A DNA stretch of 53,571 nucleotides from Desulfovibrio piger. GTDB taxonomy: Bacteria; Desulfobacterota; Desulfovibrionia; Desulfovibrionales; Desulfovibrionaceae. A program made the position numbers and the translations under genes. This document shows, piece by piece, positions 1 through 9,321 of the stretch. Under the pieces are notes generated by a model. That model was not told where the DNA came from, did not search any database, and saw nothing but the letters and a program-made list of their open reading frames with translations. The stretch is from assembly GCF_012843875.1 (NCBI RefSeq), contig NZ_JABAFY010000016.1:1-53571 (forward strand), read 5' to 3'. The first letter of the stretch is position 1. Every line of letters begins with the position of its first letter.

Positions 1-378
1 ACGAAAATCTGTTTGTTTCATGGGACGAGATTACCACACCTTTTAAAATCAAAAAACATGCCGGACATCCTCTAAGCATGTGCGCCATCGTGTACTGGAG
101 ACCAGCAAGCCCTGTGTCTGGCTGGCCATCCACGCGCCGCAGCTGCGCCCGCAGGAGGCAGACGACACGCCCGCATGGCCGAAGGGATAGCGTGGCTCCA
201 GCCCCCTTTCCGCCAGCACGCGGCTAGCGCTAGTGGAAATACGGATTTGGGGGCGGTATCGCCCTGCCAGTTCGCATTCACAGGTTCCATGCAAAGGCAT
301 CCAGGACAGTACGACTGTCCATCGACCGCCAGCCGTGCCTTGTGACATTCCCCGGGAAAACGCTCACAGGAGGAGTCC
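1..378. other. Leader region without a recognisable gene
   Basis: No reading frame here looks like a known protein; the minus-strand frame at 72-425 has no ribosome site and an unconvincing composition. Two hairpins are visible: GGGCG/CGCCC (251-255 with 260-264, 4-nt loop) and a 7-bp stem GGACAGT/ACTGTCC (304-310 with 314-320, 3-nt loop). Both lie upstream of trmO and could be part of its 5' UTR. I do not recognise a known riboswitch. An AT-rich TAAAAT at about 44-49 could be a -10 box, but no good -35 partner is seen. Confidence 0.4.
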
Positions 379-801
379 ATGTCGCTGCCCCTGTTCACCT
401 GCCGCCCCATCGGCATCATCCACACCCCCCATACCGATCCGGCCCAAACGCCCCGTCAACCCATCCGCGCCGCAGACTACACCGGCCGGGTGGAGATCTT
501 TCCCGAATTCATGGCCGGGCTTGAAGGCCTGGAGCGCTTTGCCCGCATCTGGCTGATCTTCGCCTTCCACAGGGCGGAGGCTCCGCGCCTGCAGGTCATC
601 CCGCACGGGCAGACGCAGGAGCGCGGCGTCTTCACTACCCGTGCTCCCTGCCGTCCAAGCGGCATCGGCATGAGTCTGGTACCGCTGCTGCGCCGGGACG
701 GGAACATCCTCCACGTCTCGCATGTGGATATGCTGGACGGCACGCCCCTGCTGGACATCAAGCCCAGCTCCCCCGATCTGGACAGCGGCTCGCTGCTGTG
801 A
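379..801 (+). CDS. trmO: TrmO/TsaA-family tRNA (t6A37)-methyltransferase
   Basis: 140 aa, a single TsaA/YaeB (UPF0066) domain. Family landmarks are all visible: the N-terminal PIGIIHTPH strand, LERFARIWLIFAFHRAE near residues 50-66, the RGVFTTRAPCRPSGIGMS core that holds the SAM-binding loop, and the closing VDMLDGTPLLDIKP. Characterised family members N6-methylate t6A at position 37 of tRNAs that read ACY codons. This copy lacks the extra C-terminal domain of the E. coli protein (about 235 aa), as many anaerobe homologues do. The start is fixed by AGGAGG at 368-373. In anaerobes TsaA proteins are sometimes tied to other metabolism, so the substrate is inferred. Confidence 0.85.
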   Translation: MSLPLFTCRPIGIIHTPHTDPAQTPRQPIRAADYTGRVEIFPEFMAGLEGLERFARIWLIFAFHRAEAPRLQVIPHGQTQERGVFTTRAPCRPSGIGMSLVPLLRRDGNILHVSHVDMLDGTPLLDIKPSSPDLDSGSLL

Positions 802-834
802 CCGATCTTTTTCAGCGATCACGGCCGAAACGAC

Positions 835-995
835 ATGAGCCTTGCCATCATCCTCGCACTGCTGGCCATTTTTTTGGTGGTCGCGTCTATCTTGCGGGCT
901 GGATTCGCTCACCGGGCAAGAATCTCCTGATCCTGTCCGCGACCCTGGCAGGCCTTGCCCTGTGGATGCTCTGGCGCTGGTGGCAATACCGCTGA
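835..995 (+). CDS. Small two-helix membrane protein, broken or frameshifted
   Basis: The ATG at 835 opens a 31-codon frame (stop at 928-930) that begins with a hydrophobic helix, MSLAIILALLAIFLVVAS. The frame one base back continues from the same place to a stop at 995 and encodes a second hydrophobic helix, LLILSATLAGLALWMLWRWW, with a basic end. Joining them at the run of seven T (869-875) gives a 53-aa protein with two membrane helices. The T run in codon register reads T TTT TTG, which fits the slippery pattern X XXY YYZ. It may be a frameshift mutation, a programmed -1 shift or a sequencing error. The ribosome site is weak. I do not recognise the family. Confidence 0.35.
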
Positions 996-1086
996 GGCCG
1001 CACCGGCTTCGCCCTGCTCCGTCATTTTTGTCGATCATCTGCCTGGTATCGTGCCGCCGGTAATGCATAGACTGGCACGCAAAACG

Positions 1087-1121
1087 AAAAACGCCCGCAA
1101 GACGAACTTACGGGCGTTTTT
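1087..1121. terminator. Bidirectional intrinsic terminator
   Basis: An 11-bp stem AAAAACGCCCG (1087-1097) pairs with CGGGCGTTTTT (1111-1121) around a 13-nt loop. It has T runs on both strands, so it can end plus-strand trmO transcripts and minus-strand ftsZ readthrough. Confidence 0.8.
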
Positions 1122-1142
1122 GTGCACCGGAACGGTACAAAG

Positions 1143-1203
1143 GGGAGGCCCCCCATGGGCCTCCCGGCGGGCATTTCAGGGCCGAAGAGGTGAGCCCTGA
1201 AAT
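1143..1203 (-). terminator. Two strong hairpins just after ftsZ
   Basis: Two perfect 9-bp stems follow the ftsZ stop on the minus strand: ATTTCAGGG/CCCTGAAAT (1173-1181 with 1195-1203) and GGGAGGCCC/GGGCCTCCC (1143-1151 with 1157-1165). Neither has a T run. They may stabilise the 3' end or work together with the T-flanked hairpin at 1087-1121. Confidence 0.55.
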
Positions 1204-1239
1204 CTCATGCGTTCATGCCTCAGCGGCCTGCCGCACGGC

Positions 1240-2574
1240 CTAGTCGGCCTGAGTGCGGATGAACGTAGGAATCTCGAAGTCTTCTTCACTGTAGGTGAAG
1301 TCCTCATGACCGGGGTTGTGCTGGCGCCGGGGCATGGGCTGCTGGCCCAGCGTGGCGCCGGTGCGCAGATAGGTCGGTTTCTCGAACTGGTCCTGGGCGG
1401 AATAGGGACCGTATCCCCCCTGCGGATAGGAGTTCTGGGGGATCCAGTCTCCACGCTGGCGCACGGGACGCGGACGGGGCTGCTCATAGGCAGGAGCCTG
1501 CGGCGCTTCCATGGGGCGGGCAGCCTGGGCAGCCTGCGAGCCGGGGAATTTAGTCACGCTGGAGCTTTTCACGGGCTCGGCCACGGGCTGCACCACCGTG
1601 GCGCTGGGATCGATACCCGTAGCGATGACGGTCAGGCGCAGTTCGTCGCCGATGTTCTCGTCATAGACCACACCAAAGATGATGTTGGTATCTTCGGGCG
1701 TGGCATCGGCGATGATGTCGCCGATCTCGGCGATCTCGTCGGTGGAGATGTCCATGGACGCCGTGATGTTGTACAGCACGGCCTTGGCGCTTTCCAGCGA
1801 CACGTCTTCCAGCAGCGGGCTGTTGATGGCGCGCTGGGCGGCCTCGCGGGCGCGGTTCTCACCGGCGGCCACACCGGTGCCCATCAGGGCCATGCCGGAT
1901 TCGGACATGGTGGTGCGCACGTCGGCGAAGTCGAGGTTGATCATACCATCGGCCAGGATGACGTCGGAAATACCCTTGACGGCATAGAAGAGCACGTCGT
2001 TGGCTTTCTGCAGCATGGCAGAGAAGGGAGTCTTCTTGGGAGCGAAGGCCAGCAGACGGTCGTTGGGGATGGTGATCAGGCAGTCCACATGCTGCTTGAA
2101 CTCTTCCAGACCTTCTTCGGCAAAGCGACGGCGGCGGGCCCCTTCAAAAGAGAAAGGTTTGGTGACGACACCCACGGTCAGAGCGCCCATCTCCTTGGCG
2201 GTCTGGGCCACGACGGGCGCGGCCCCCGTCCCCGTACCACCGCCCATGCCAGCGGTCACGAAGACCATGTCGGCATCGCCGATGGCTTCCCGGATGGCAT
2301 TGACGCTTTCCAGGGCGGCCTCACGGCCCACGGCGGGGTTGGCACCGGCCCCCAGGCCCTTGGTGAGCTTTTCGCCCAGCTGGATCTTGACCGGGGCGTT
2401 GTTGCGGCTCAGGGCCTGCATATCGGTATTGGCGCAGATGAACTGCACCCCCTGCAGACCGGAAGTGATCATGTTCTGCACGGCGTTGCCGCCGCCACCG
2501 CCTACACCGATGACCTTAAGCTTGGCATTATTGCCCAGCGTGATGTCGATATCATCAACAATGGATTGTGACAT
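1240..2574 (-). CDS. ftsZ: Cell division GTPase FtsZ
   Basis: 444 aa tubulin-like GTPase that forms the division ring on the inner face of the membrane. The G-loop [12 protein letters not shown] is at 21-32, the tubulin signature GGGTGTG at 111-117 and the T7 synergy loop NLDFADV at 213-219. After about residue 320 comes a variable linker rich in P, Q and R. The protein ends in the conserved tail [12 protein letters not shown], the docking peptide for FtsA, ZipA-like and Min-type partners. The ribosome site GAGGAGAGGG stands just before the ATG. It is the last gene of the dcw cluster, 46 nt after ftsA. Confidence 0.98.
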   Translation of the reverse strand: MSQSIVDDIDITLGNNAKLKVIGVGGGGGNAVQNMITSGLQGVQFICANTDMQALSRNNAPVKIQLGEKLTKGLGAGANPAVGREAALESVNAIREAIGDADMVFVTAGMGGGTGTGAAPVVAQTAKEMGALTVGVVTKPFSFEGARRRRFAEEGLEEFKQHVDCLITIPNDRLLAFAPKKTPFSAMLQKANDVLFYAVKGISDVILADGMINLDFADVRTTMSESGMALMGTGVAAGENRAREAAQRAINSPLLEDVSLESAKAVLYNITASMDISTDEIAEIGDIIADATPEDTNIIFGVVYDENIGDELRLTVIATGIDPSATVVQPVAEPVKSSSVTKFPGSQAAQAARPMEAPQAPAYEQPRPRPVRQRGDWIPQNSYPQGGYGPYSAQDQFEKPTYLRTGATLGQQPMPRRQHNPGHEDFTYSEEDFEIPTFIRTQAD

Positions 2575-2620
2575 AGTTCCCTCTCCTCAAATACTCTAAA
2601 AGCTTGCCCGCTTTGTTTTT

Positions 2621-3853
2621 TTAGGAAATGTCGGAAAACCACTTCTTCATGCGCGCCAGCAGGCCTTCGAAAACGCCGCTGTCACTGTGCGTGGGAGTAA
2701 ACTTTTTCTGGCCGGAAACTTCCTTTTCCGCACCGTAACGCAGCAGACCCACAGCCGTGGAGAACTTGGGGCTGTTCACCACGTCCTTGAGGCCGCCCAC
2801 ATTGCGGGGGTAGCCGATACGCGTGGGCAGGTTGAAGATCTGCGTGCCCAGCTCCTGACAGCCCTCGATAAGGGCCGTGCCGCCGGTCAGCACCACACCT
2901 GCGCCCAGGAAGTTCTTGTAACCGGAGTTTTCCAGCGTCCTGTTCACCAGACACAGGATCTCTTCCATGCGCGGCTCGCAGATCTCCGCCAGGATCTGGC
3001 GGGAGATGCGGCTGGGATCACGGCCGCCCACGGTGGGGACTTCGATGAATTCGTCATGCCGCACCATGTCGGTCAGGGCGCAGCCATACTTGAGTTTGAT
3101 ACGCTCGGCCGCCGCAATGGGGGTGCGCAGGCCAAAGGCGATATCGTTGGTCAGGTTCTGGCCGCCCAGCGCCAGCACATGGGTGTGCTTGATGGAATCG
3201 TTGGCGAAAATGGCGATGTCCGTGGTGCCGCCGCCGATGTCCACCAGCGCGACGCCCAGCTCGCGCTCTTCTTCCGTCAGCACGGCTTTGGCCGATGCCA
3301 GGGACTCCAGCGCGATGTCCGAGACTTCCAGTTCGCTGCGGTGGCAGGAGCGCACGATGTTCTGGGCCGAGGTCACGGCCCCGGTCACGATGTGCACCTT
3401 GACCTCCAGACGCACGCCCGCCATGCCCAGCGGATCGGCGATGCCGCGCTGGTTGTCCACGATATATTCCTGCGGCAGGATGTGGATGACTTCACGGTCC
3501 GCAGGGATGGCCACGGCACGGGCCGCATCGAGCGCGCGTTCCACATCGCGCTGGCCCACTTCGCCGCCCTTGACGGCGATGACGCCATGGCTGTTGATCC
3601 CGGCGATATGCCCGCCGGCGATCCCCACATAGACCGAATTGATCTCACAGCCGGCCATGAGCTCGGCGTCCTCGATGGCGCCCCGGATGGACTGCACGGT
3701 CTGCTCAATATTCACCACCACGCCCTTGCGCATGCCGTGAGAGGGACGGGTGCCGATTCCAACGACATCCACCAGGCCGTTTTCCGCCATTTCCCCTACG
3801 ACCGCACACACTTTGGTAGTGCCGATATCCAGGCCTACAATGAGATCCGCCAT
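2621..3853 (-). CDS. ftsA: Cell division protein FtsA
   Basis: 410 aa actin-like ATPase that tethers FtsZ filaments to the membrane and recruits late division proteins. The phosphate-1 motif GLDIGTTKVCAVVGE is near residues 8-22, the second phosphate loop VDIGGGTTDIAIF near 205-217 and the adenosine motif VVLTGGTALIEGC in the last quarter. A C-terminal amphipathic helix, GLLARMKKWFSDIS, is the usual membrane-targeting sequence. SD GAGGAG precedes the ATG. It is 19 nt downstream of ftsQ. Confidence 0.97.
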   Translation of the reverse strand: MADLIVGLDIGTTKVCAVVGEMAENGLVDVVGIGTRPSHGMRKGVVVNIEQTVQSIRGAIEDAELMAGCEINSVYVGIAGGHIAGINSHGVIAVKGGEVGQRDVERALDAARAVAIPADREVIHILPQEYIVDNQRGIADPLGMAGVRLEVKVHIVTGAVTSAQNIVRSCHRSELEVSDIALESLASAKAVLTEEERELGVALVDIGGGTTDIAIFANDSIKHTHVLALGGQNLTNDIAFGLRTPIAAAERIKLKYGCALTDMVRHDEFIEVPTVGGRDPSRISRQILAEICEPRMEEILCLVNRTLENSGYKNFLGAGVVLTGGTALIEGCQELGTQIFNLPTRIGYPRNVGGLKDVVNSPKFSTAVGLLRYGAEKEVSGQKKFTPTHSDSGVFEGLLARMKKWFSDIS

Positions 3854-3872
3854 AGTTACTCCTCACCAAACA

Positions 3873-4781
3873 TCATCCGCGCATGGGCTGACTGAGCGTC
3901 ACCCAGACACTGCCGTTGACCGAACGCACCTCACGCACGTTCTTCAGCTCGTGCCTGCGTGCCAGATCCCCCAGCGTCAGGCCGATCCGGGCAAGATTCC
4001 CGGCCCAGTCATCCGTTGCGATGGAAAGCCGCATCTCGCGGTCTCCCAGATATATCTCGATACCCCGTGCGGGGCTCACCGTGATCGACGCAATGGCCCC
4101 CGCCTCCACCGGCAGGCTGCCCGCATGCAGATCCTTCATGAATCGCGGCAGGTAGGCCACGTCATCCTCGGCCCCCGCTTCCACGGACAGGGTCGGCAGC
4201 GAGAGGAAGTTGCGGCTCTCCACAGGCGCGATGGCCTCGCCGGATTCATTGGCGTAATATAGCACCCCGTCCTTGTGGACCCAGAAGGTGGGCATACGCT
4301 CCTTGATCTTGATGACGAAGCGGTCCGGCAACAGACGTTTGACCGAGACCTCTTCCACCCAGGGCGTGGCACGCAGCTTGCGCTCCACTTCCGCGATGCT
4401 GACCGCCAGGGAGTTCTCCCCTTCCTTCAGACCGCCATACTGCAGGACCATCTCCCGCGACAATCTGACATTCCCGGCCACGTCGATATGCCGCGTGGCG
4501 AAGAAGTCACTGGTCGTGGCCTTGCCGTACAGCCAGATGGACCCGGCACACAGGCCCGTCACAGCCGCTACCAGCCCTGCCAGCAGGAACAGGACGCAAA
4601 AAAAACGCTGCACACGCCCGCCCTGCAGCTTGCTCCAAAGGGAGAACTGACGTTTTTCCCTCGCCGGCTTGGCCCGGTTGCGGGTATTGGGGCGGGAAGC
4701 GGTGCTGCGACTGGGAGCAGGTGTCGAACTACCGCTGTAGGAGCGCGTATTGCGCCGGTTTTTTTTCAGCGAAAAGGTCAC
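3873..4781 (-). CDS. ftsQ: Cell division protein FtsQ (DivIB)
   Basis: 302 aa bitopic membrane protein of the divisome core (FtsQLB). It has a long basic, Ser/Arg-rich cytoplasmic tail, one membrane helix (FCVLFLLAGLVAAVTGLCAG, about residues 61-80), a POTRA domain that begins FFATRHIDVAGNVRLSREMV, and the FtsQ beta domain. The tail of about 60 residues is longer than in E. coli. Its ATG overlaps the end of murB by 4 nt, so translation is probably coupled. Confidence 0.93.
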   Translation of the reverse strand: MTFSLKKNRRNTRSYSGSSTPAPSRSTASRPNTRNRAKPAREKRQFSLWSKLQGGRVQRFFCVLFLLAGLVAAVTGLCAGSIWLYGKATTSDFFATRHIDVAGNVRLSREMVLQYGGLKEGENSLAVSIAEVERKLRATPWVEEVSVKRLLPDRFVIKIKERMPTFWVHKDGVLYYANESGEAIAPVESRNFLSLPTLSVEAGAEDDVAYLPRFMKDLHAGSLPVEAGAIASITVSPARGIEIYLGDREMRLSIATDDWAGNLARIGLTLGDLARRHELKNVREVRSVNGSVWVTLSQPMRG

Positions 4782-5656
4782 GGCACGATCCTGACTTCCG
4801 TTTCCAGCGTGATGCCGAACTGCTCCAGCACTCCCTGCCGCGCACTTTCGATAAGTTCGAACGCGGCACTCGCGCTGCCATTCCCTTCATTTATCAAAAA
4901 ATTGGCATGCATGGTCGAAAAAGCCATCCCGCCAAGCCGCCTGCCGCGAAAGCCGGCCCTATCCAGAAGGATGCCGGCTGGTTTGTCCGGGGCCGGATTT
5001 TTGAATACGCAGCCCGCACTCCACGCTGTCACAGGTTGTTTAGACTTTTTCTCGCAAATATTGCGATGCATGAGTTTAGAAATGCCATCCCTGTCAGTCT
5101 TGGTCAAGTCAAATGTGGCTTCGAGCACAAGAAAACCGTTTTTTTTGCCGTCCACCAGCAGGGTTCTGTAACCATACTGCAGTTCCGCTGCCGGGAAGAC
5201 CCGCGGGCGACCATCGACAACGGCCTTGATTTCCAAGAGATTCCTGCAGGTCTCGCAACCGTAGGAGCCTGCGTTCATGGCCACGGCCCCCCCGACGCTC
5301 CCGGGGATGCCGACAAGGCCCTCAAGACCGCCTAAACCCCGCCGGGCACAGAAACCAAGCAGGCGCGGCAGGGGCACGCCCGCCCCTACCCGCACGTGGG
5401 CCCGCGCTTCAGATTCCCAGACGATCTCGGGGTCTTCCTTGATTGCAGAACGAAGCAGCACGACTGGTAATTCACCATCGCGGGCAAGCAAATTCGTGCC
5501 CGCGCCAATGATGAACGGGCTCCCGCCCAGCTGCTGCAAACGTTCTGCCAGCAGCGGATAATCCTCGGCACGCTCAAGCACCAGTTCCGCGATGGCCCGG
5601 CCCCCGAGATGCAGTGATGTCCGCTCTGCCAGCGAAGGAGACAGGATCTCACGCAT
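4778..5656 (-). CDS. murB: UDP-N-acetylenolpyruvoylglucosamine reductase MurB
   Basis: 292 aa, FAD- and NADPH-dependent, second step of UDP-MurNAc synthesis, cytoplasmic. The size and lack of the type I insert fit a type II MurB. FAD-binding parts are [10 protein letters not shown] and [18 protein letters not shown]. The proton-donor motif reads SAGCVFKNP, with Cys where the family usually has Ser (GSxFKNP). I chose the ATG at 5656-5654, not one 33 nt upstream, because GGAGGG lies at the right distance before it and the start then overlaps the murC stop by 8 nt (ATGCGTGA). The last catalytic Glu lies near the C-terminus. Confidence 0.94.
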   Translation of the reverse strand: MREILSPSLAERTSLHLGGRAIAELVLERAEDYPLLAERLQQLGGSPFIIGAGTNLLARDGELPVVLLRSAIKEDPEIVWESEARAHVRVGAGVPLPRLLGFCARRGLGGLEGLVGIPGSVGGAVAMNAGSYGCETCRNLLEIKAVVDGRPRVFPAAELQYGYRTLLVDGKKNGFLVLEATFDLTKTDRDGISKLMHRNICEKKSKQPVTAWSAGCVFKNPAPDKPAGILLDRAGFRGRRLGGMAFSTMHANFLINEGNGSASAAFELIESARQGVLEQFGITLETEVRIVP

Positions 5657-7022
5657 CCTTGCCGCCCTCCAGCCAGGCGGGCCCCACACGGGTGATGGTG
5701 CCGGCCCCCAGAGTCAGCAGCACGTCACCGGGCTGCAGGATATCGTCCAGGCCCTTGACCATGGCGTCGATGGTTTGGAAATAAGTGACCGGGGTCTCGG
5801 AGACCTGACGCATGCCCTGGGCCAGGCTCTCGCCGGAAACACCGGGGATGGGCTTTTCGGAAGCGGCGTAGATCTCGGTCAGCACCAGCTGGTCCACCAC
5901 GTCGAAGACCTTGCAGAACTCGCCGAAATGGGCCTGGGTACGACTGAAGCGGTGCGGCTGGAAGGCCACCACCAGACGGCGGTCAGGGAAGACCTGGCGG
6001 GCCGTGGCCAGCGTGGCCGCGATCTCGGCCGGATGATGGCCGTAGTCGTCGATGACGGTCACCCCATTGCGTTCGCCCTTGAATTCAAAGCGGCGCCCCA
6101 CGCCTCGGAAGGTAGCCAGACCTTCCACACAGCGTTCGAAGGGGATGTCGGCAGCCGTGGCGGCACCGATGGCGGCCAGGGCATTGAGGATATTGTGGCG
6201 GCCGGGATGGGGCAGGCTCACTTCGCCCAGCTTCCGGTCATCGCGCCAGACCTCGAAACGGCTGGTCATGCCCGATTCCAGCAACACGGCGCGCAGCTGG
6301 TTGTCGGCGGCGAAGCCGTAGGTCAGCACCGGGCGCTTGACGCGCGGCAGCAGGGCCCGCACGCCGGGATCATCGCCGCAGACCACGTTGAGGCCGTAGA
6401 ACGGAACCTTGTTCATGAACTGGACAAAGGCGTCGTCGATGGCCTGCCGGGTCCCGTAGTGGTCCAGATGGTCTTCGTCCACGTTGGTGACCACGTTGAT
6501 GATGGGGAACAGACAGAGGAAGGAGCCGTCGGATTCGTCGGCTTCGGCGATGAGGTAGTGGCCGCTGCCCAGATGGGCATTGGTGCCGTAGACATTGAGG
6601 CGCCCCCCGATGATGACCGTGGGGTCCAGACCGGCCGTATCGAAGATGGAGGCCGTCAGGGACGTGGTGGTGGTCTTGCCGTGGGTACCGGCAATGGCCA
6701 CGCCCTGGCGCAGGCGCATCAGTTCGGCCAGCATCTCGGCACGGGGGATGATGGCGATGTTGCGGCGGCGCGCTTCCACCACTTCGGGGTTGTCCTCGGC
6801 AATGGCCGTGGACTTGACCAGCACCTGCACGTTGCCCACGTTCTCGGCCGCATGGCCCACGGCGATGCGGGCCCCAAGACTACGCAGATGTTTGACCACG
6901 GCCGAATCGCTCATGTCCGAGCCCGAGATGTCATAGCCCAGGTTGAGCAGGACTTCCGCGATGCCGCTCATGCCGGCGCCGCCGATGCCCACCATGTGAA
7001 TCTGCCGAATCTTGCTGTCCAT
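5649..7022 (-). CDS. murC: UDP-N-acetylmuramate--L-alanine ligase MurC
   Basis: 457 aa cytoplasmic Mur ligase that adds the first amino acid of the stem peptide. The N-terminal nucleotide-binding loop is [15 protein letters not shown] (9-23), the ATP P-loop is [10 protein letters not shown], and the central [15 protein letters not shown] and [11 protein letters not shown] segments are typical of MurC rather than MurD, E or F. It is 38 nt after murG. Its stop codon lies inside the start region of murB. Confidence 0.97.
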   Translation of the reverse strand: MDSKIRQIHMVGIGGAGMSGIAEVLLNLGYDISGSDMSDSAVVKHLRSLGARIAVGHAAENVGNVQVLVKSTAIAEDNPEVVEARRRNIAIIPRAEMLAELMRLRQGVAIAGTHGKTTTTSLTASIFDTAGLDPTVIIGGRLNVYGTNAHLGSGHYLIAEADESDGSFLCLFPIINVVTNVDEDHLDHYGTRQAIDDAFVQFMNKVPFYGLNVVCGDDPGVRALLPRVKRPVLTYGFAADNQLRAVLLESGMTSRFEVWRDDRKLGEVSLPHPGRHNILNALAAIGAATAADIPFERCVEGLATFRGVGRRFEFKGERNGVTVIDDYGHHPAEIAATLATARQVFPDRRLVVAFQPHRFSRTQAHFGEFCKVFDVVDQLVLTEIYAASEKPIPGVSGESLAQGMRQVSETPVTYFQTIDAMVKGLDDILQPGDVLLTLGAGTITRVGPAWLEGGKDA

Positions 7023-7060
7023 ATGTCTCTCTCTATCCGGAAGAAGATGTTATCGTGAAC

Positions 7061-8131
7061 TTACCGTGCGCACACGGTCTCCAGTTCCGCGGCCACCAGC
7101 TCCGCCGCGCGGACGCGGGCACAGCCGGAAGCCGCAGCGGCCATGGTGCGCAGCCTGCCGGTATCCTGCAGCAGGTCCGTGACCTGCGCCATGAGGCCGT
7201 CGCTCTCCATGCGGGCCTCGGGCAGCATCAGGGCCGCGCCTTCGGCCACCAGGGCCTGGGCGTTGCGCGTCTGGTGGTCATGCACCGCATAGGGAAACGG
7301 CACCAGCACCGAGGGCAGGCCCGCGGCGCAAAGCTCGGCCACGGTGGTGGCCCCGGCGCGGCAAAGCACCAGATCCGCCCAGGCATAGGCCGAAGCCATG
7401 TCGTCGATGAAGGCACTCACACAGGCCGGGTCATAGCCCGCCGCCGCATAGGCCTCGCGGGTCACGGCCTCGTCACGCACGCCGGTCTGGTGGCGCACTT
7501 CGATGCCCGCGGCCCGCAGGGCGTCGAGATGACGGCACACATGCACGTTCAGGGCATGGGCCCCCAGGGACCCCCCCATGACCAGCAGGCGCTTGCCGGA
7601 AAAATCATGCTGCCGTCCGGCCAGCGCCACCACGGCGGCGCGCACGGGGTTGCCCGTCAGTACCGTCCGGGAGGCGTCGAAGCCCTCGGTCCCCGGCAGG
7701 GACAGGCAGATGCGCCGGGCAAGGCGCCCCAGGATGCGGTTGCTCATGCCGGCGATGGCGTTCTGCTCATGCAGCACCGTGGGCACACCGGCCAGACGGG
7801 CCGCCAGCATGGGTGCGAAGGCGGCATAACCGCCAAAACCGGCCACCACCTGGGGCCGGAAGCGCCGGATGATGCCCCGGGCCCGGCAGACGGCACAGGC
7901 CATGCGCCCCGCAGCGGCAAAGGCCCGCAGGCCACGCCCCAAAAAGCCACGCACCGGCAGGCCGATGAAGTCGATGCCCGCCGCCCGGGCCAGACGCTGT
8001 TCCGGGCCGTATTGCGAGCCCACGAACAGCAGTTCCACACCGGGATGGCGCTGACGCAGGGCTTCCGCCACGGCCAGCGCCGGGAAGATGTGCCCGCCGG
8101 TACCGCCGGTGGTTAAGAGGACTCTTTCCAT
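7061..8131 (-). CDS. murG: UDP-GlcNAc transferase MurG (lipid II synthase)
   Basis: 356 aa GT28 glycosyltransferase of the inner membrane face; it turns lipid I into lipid II. The N-terminal glycine motif TTGGTGGHIFPALAVAEAL is at 7-25, the second G loop VMGGSLGAHALN is in the middle, and the UDP-GlcNAc site CRAGATTVAELCAAGLPSVL is in the C-terminal domain. The start overlaps the end of ftsW by 19 nt. Confidence 0.97.
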   Translation of the reverse strand: MERVLLTTGGTGGHIFPALAVAEALRQRHPGVELLFVGSQYGPEQRLARAAGIDFIGLPVRGFLGRGLRAFAAAGRMACAVCRARGIIRRFRPQVVAGFGGYAAFAPMLAARLAGVPTVLHEQNAIAGMSNRILGRLARRICLSLPGTEGFDASRTVLTGNPVRAAVVALAGRQHDFSGKRLLVMGGSLGAHALNVHVCRHLDALRAAGIEVRHQTGVRDEAVTREAYAAAGYDPACVSAFIDDMASAYAWADLVLCRAGATTVAELCAAGLPSVLVPFPYAVHDHQTRNAQALVAEGAALMLPEARMESDGLMAQVTDLLQDTGRLRTMAAAASGCARVRAAELVAAELETVCAR

Positions 8132-9321
8132 ATGCTCCCCTCCTTGCCCGTGGCCGTGCGAGAAAAATTCATGAGCAGGCCCACGCAGAGCATGGTGGCC
8201 ATAAGATTACTGCCGCCGTAGCTCATCAGGGGCATGGGCACGCCCTTGGGCGGCGCCACCCCCATGACCACGGCCAGATTCATGACGGCACCCATGGCCA
8301 GGATGACCGTCAGGCCAAAGGCCGTCAGCCGGTCGCGCAGTTCGGTCTGGCGCATGATGATGCGGTAACAGCGCCAGAACAGCAGGCCGAACAGCAGCAT
8401 GACCACGGTGATGCCCACAAAGCCCAGCTCCTCGGCCAGCACGGCCATGATGAAGTCGTTGTGGGCTTCGGGCAGATAGAACATCTTCTGTCGGCTGGCG
8501 CCCACGCCCACGCCGAAAAAGCCGCCCGATCCGATGGCCAGCAGGGACTGCACCAGGTGATAGCCCGTGTCGGTGGGATCGGCGAACGGATCCAGAAAGG
8601 CCAGCAGGCGGCGCAGGCGGTAAGGCTCCAGGATGGCCAGGGCCATGGCGCCGGCGCAGGCCAGGATCATGGCGAAGAACAGATAGATGAAACGCGTGCC
8701 CCCGGCCAGACACATGAAGAACAAGATGCTGGCCACCACCACGGCGCTGCCGAAGTCGGGCTGCAACAGCAGCAGGCCGCAGAACAGGCCCGTCACGGCA
8801 AAGGGCGGGATGACGCCCCGGCTGAAGGTCTTGACCAGTGCCTGCTTGGAACTCATGAAATAGGCTAGGTACAGGGCCAGGGAGATCTTGACGAACTCCA
8901 TGGGCTGCAGGTTCACGGGCCCCAGAGGGATCCAGCGCTTGGCGCCGTTGATGGACGGCGTCAGGGGCGACAGGGTCAGCAGGAGCAGGAACAGGGAGAG
9001 GAAGATGGCCGGATACTGCAATTTGTAGAGCCAGCTGCGGGGCATGAGGGCCGCGCCCCAGAGCACGAGGCCCCCGCCGCAGGCAAAGATCAGCTGGCGC
9101 TTGAAAAAGTAGTATTTGTCACCGTTGACCTGCTCGGCCACGATGCCGCTGGCCGACAGCACCATGATGAGGCCGATGGCCAGGACGATGAGCATCAGGG
9201 TGAACAGCCACCAGTCGAAAACCTCAAAACTCACCTTGCCCAGAGCACGCGAGATGCCTCCGCCCTGGGGAGCGGCTTCTTCCTTTTTCTTTTCCTTCCT
9301 GCTCAGGAACATGTTCTTCAT
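8113..9321 (-). CDS. ftsW: SEDS peptidoglycan polymerase FtsW
   Basis: 402 aa polytopic membrane protein with about ten helices. It is the septal glycan polymerase that works with the class B PBP FtsI. SEDS landmarks are the LQPMEFVKISL segment, LLLQPDFGSAVVVASI, HNDFIMAVLAEELGFVG and the closing PLMSYGGSNLMATMLCVG. The N-terminus carries a charged MKNMFLSRKEKKKEEA leader in the cytoplasm. It overlaps murD by 4 nt and murG by 19 nt. Confidence 0.96.
   Translation of the reverse strand: MKNMFLSRKEKKKEEAAPQGGGISRALGKVSFEVFDWWLFTLMLIVLAIGLIMVLSASGIVAEQVNGDKYYFFKRQLIFACGGGLVLWGAALMPRSWLYKLQYPAIFLSLFLLLLTLSPLTPSINGAKRWIPLGPVNLQPMEFVKISLALYLAYFMSSKQALVKTFSRGVIPPFAVTGLFCGLLLLQPDFGSAVVVASILFFMCLAGGTRFIYLFFAMILACAGAMALAILEPYRLRRLLAFLDPFADPTDTGYHLVQSLLAIGSGGFFGVGVGASRQKMFYLPEAHNDFIMAVLAEELGFVGITVVMLLFGLLFWRCYRIIMRQTELRDRLTAFGLTVILAMGAVMNLAVVMGVAPPKGVPMPLMSYGGSNLMATMLCVGLLMNFSRTATGKEGSIWKESS

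Noticed and set aside
230..378. Molybdenum-cofactor or other riboswitch before trmO
   Set aside because: Two simple hairpins are seen, but none of the conserved core of a class I know.
72..425. 117-codon minus-strand frame near the left edge
   Set aside because: No ribosome site, no family resemblance, and it overlaps the trmO start region.
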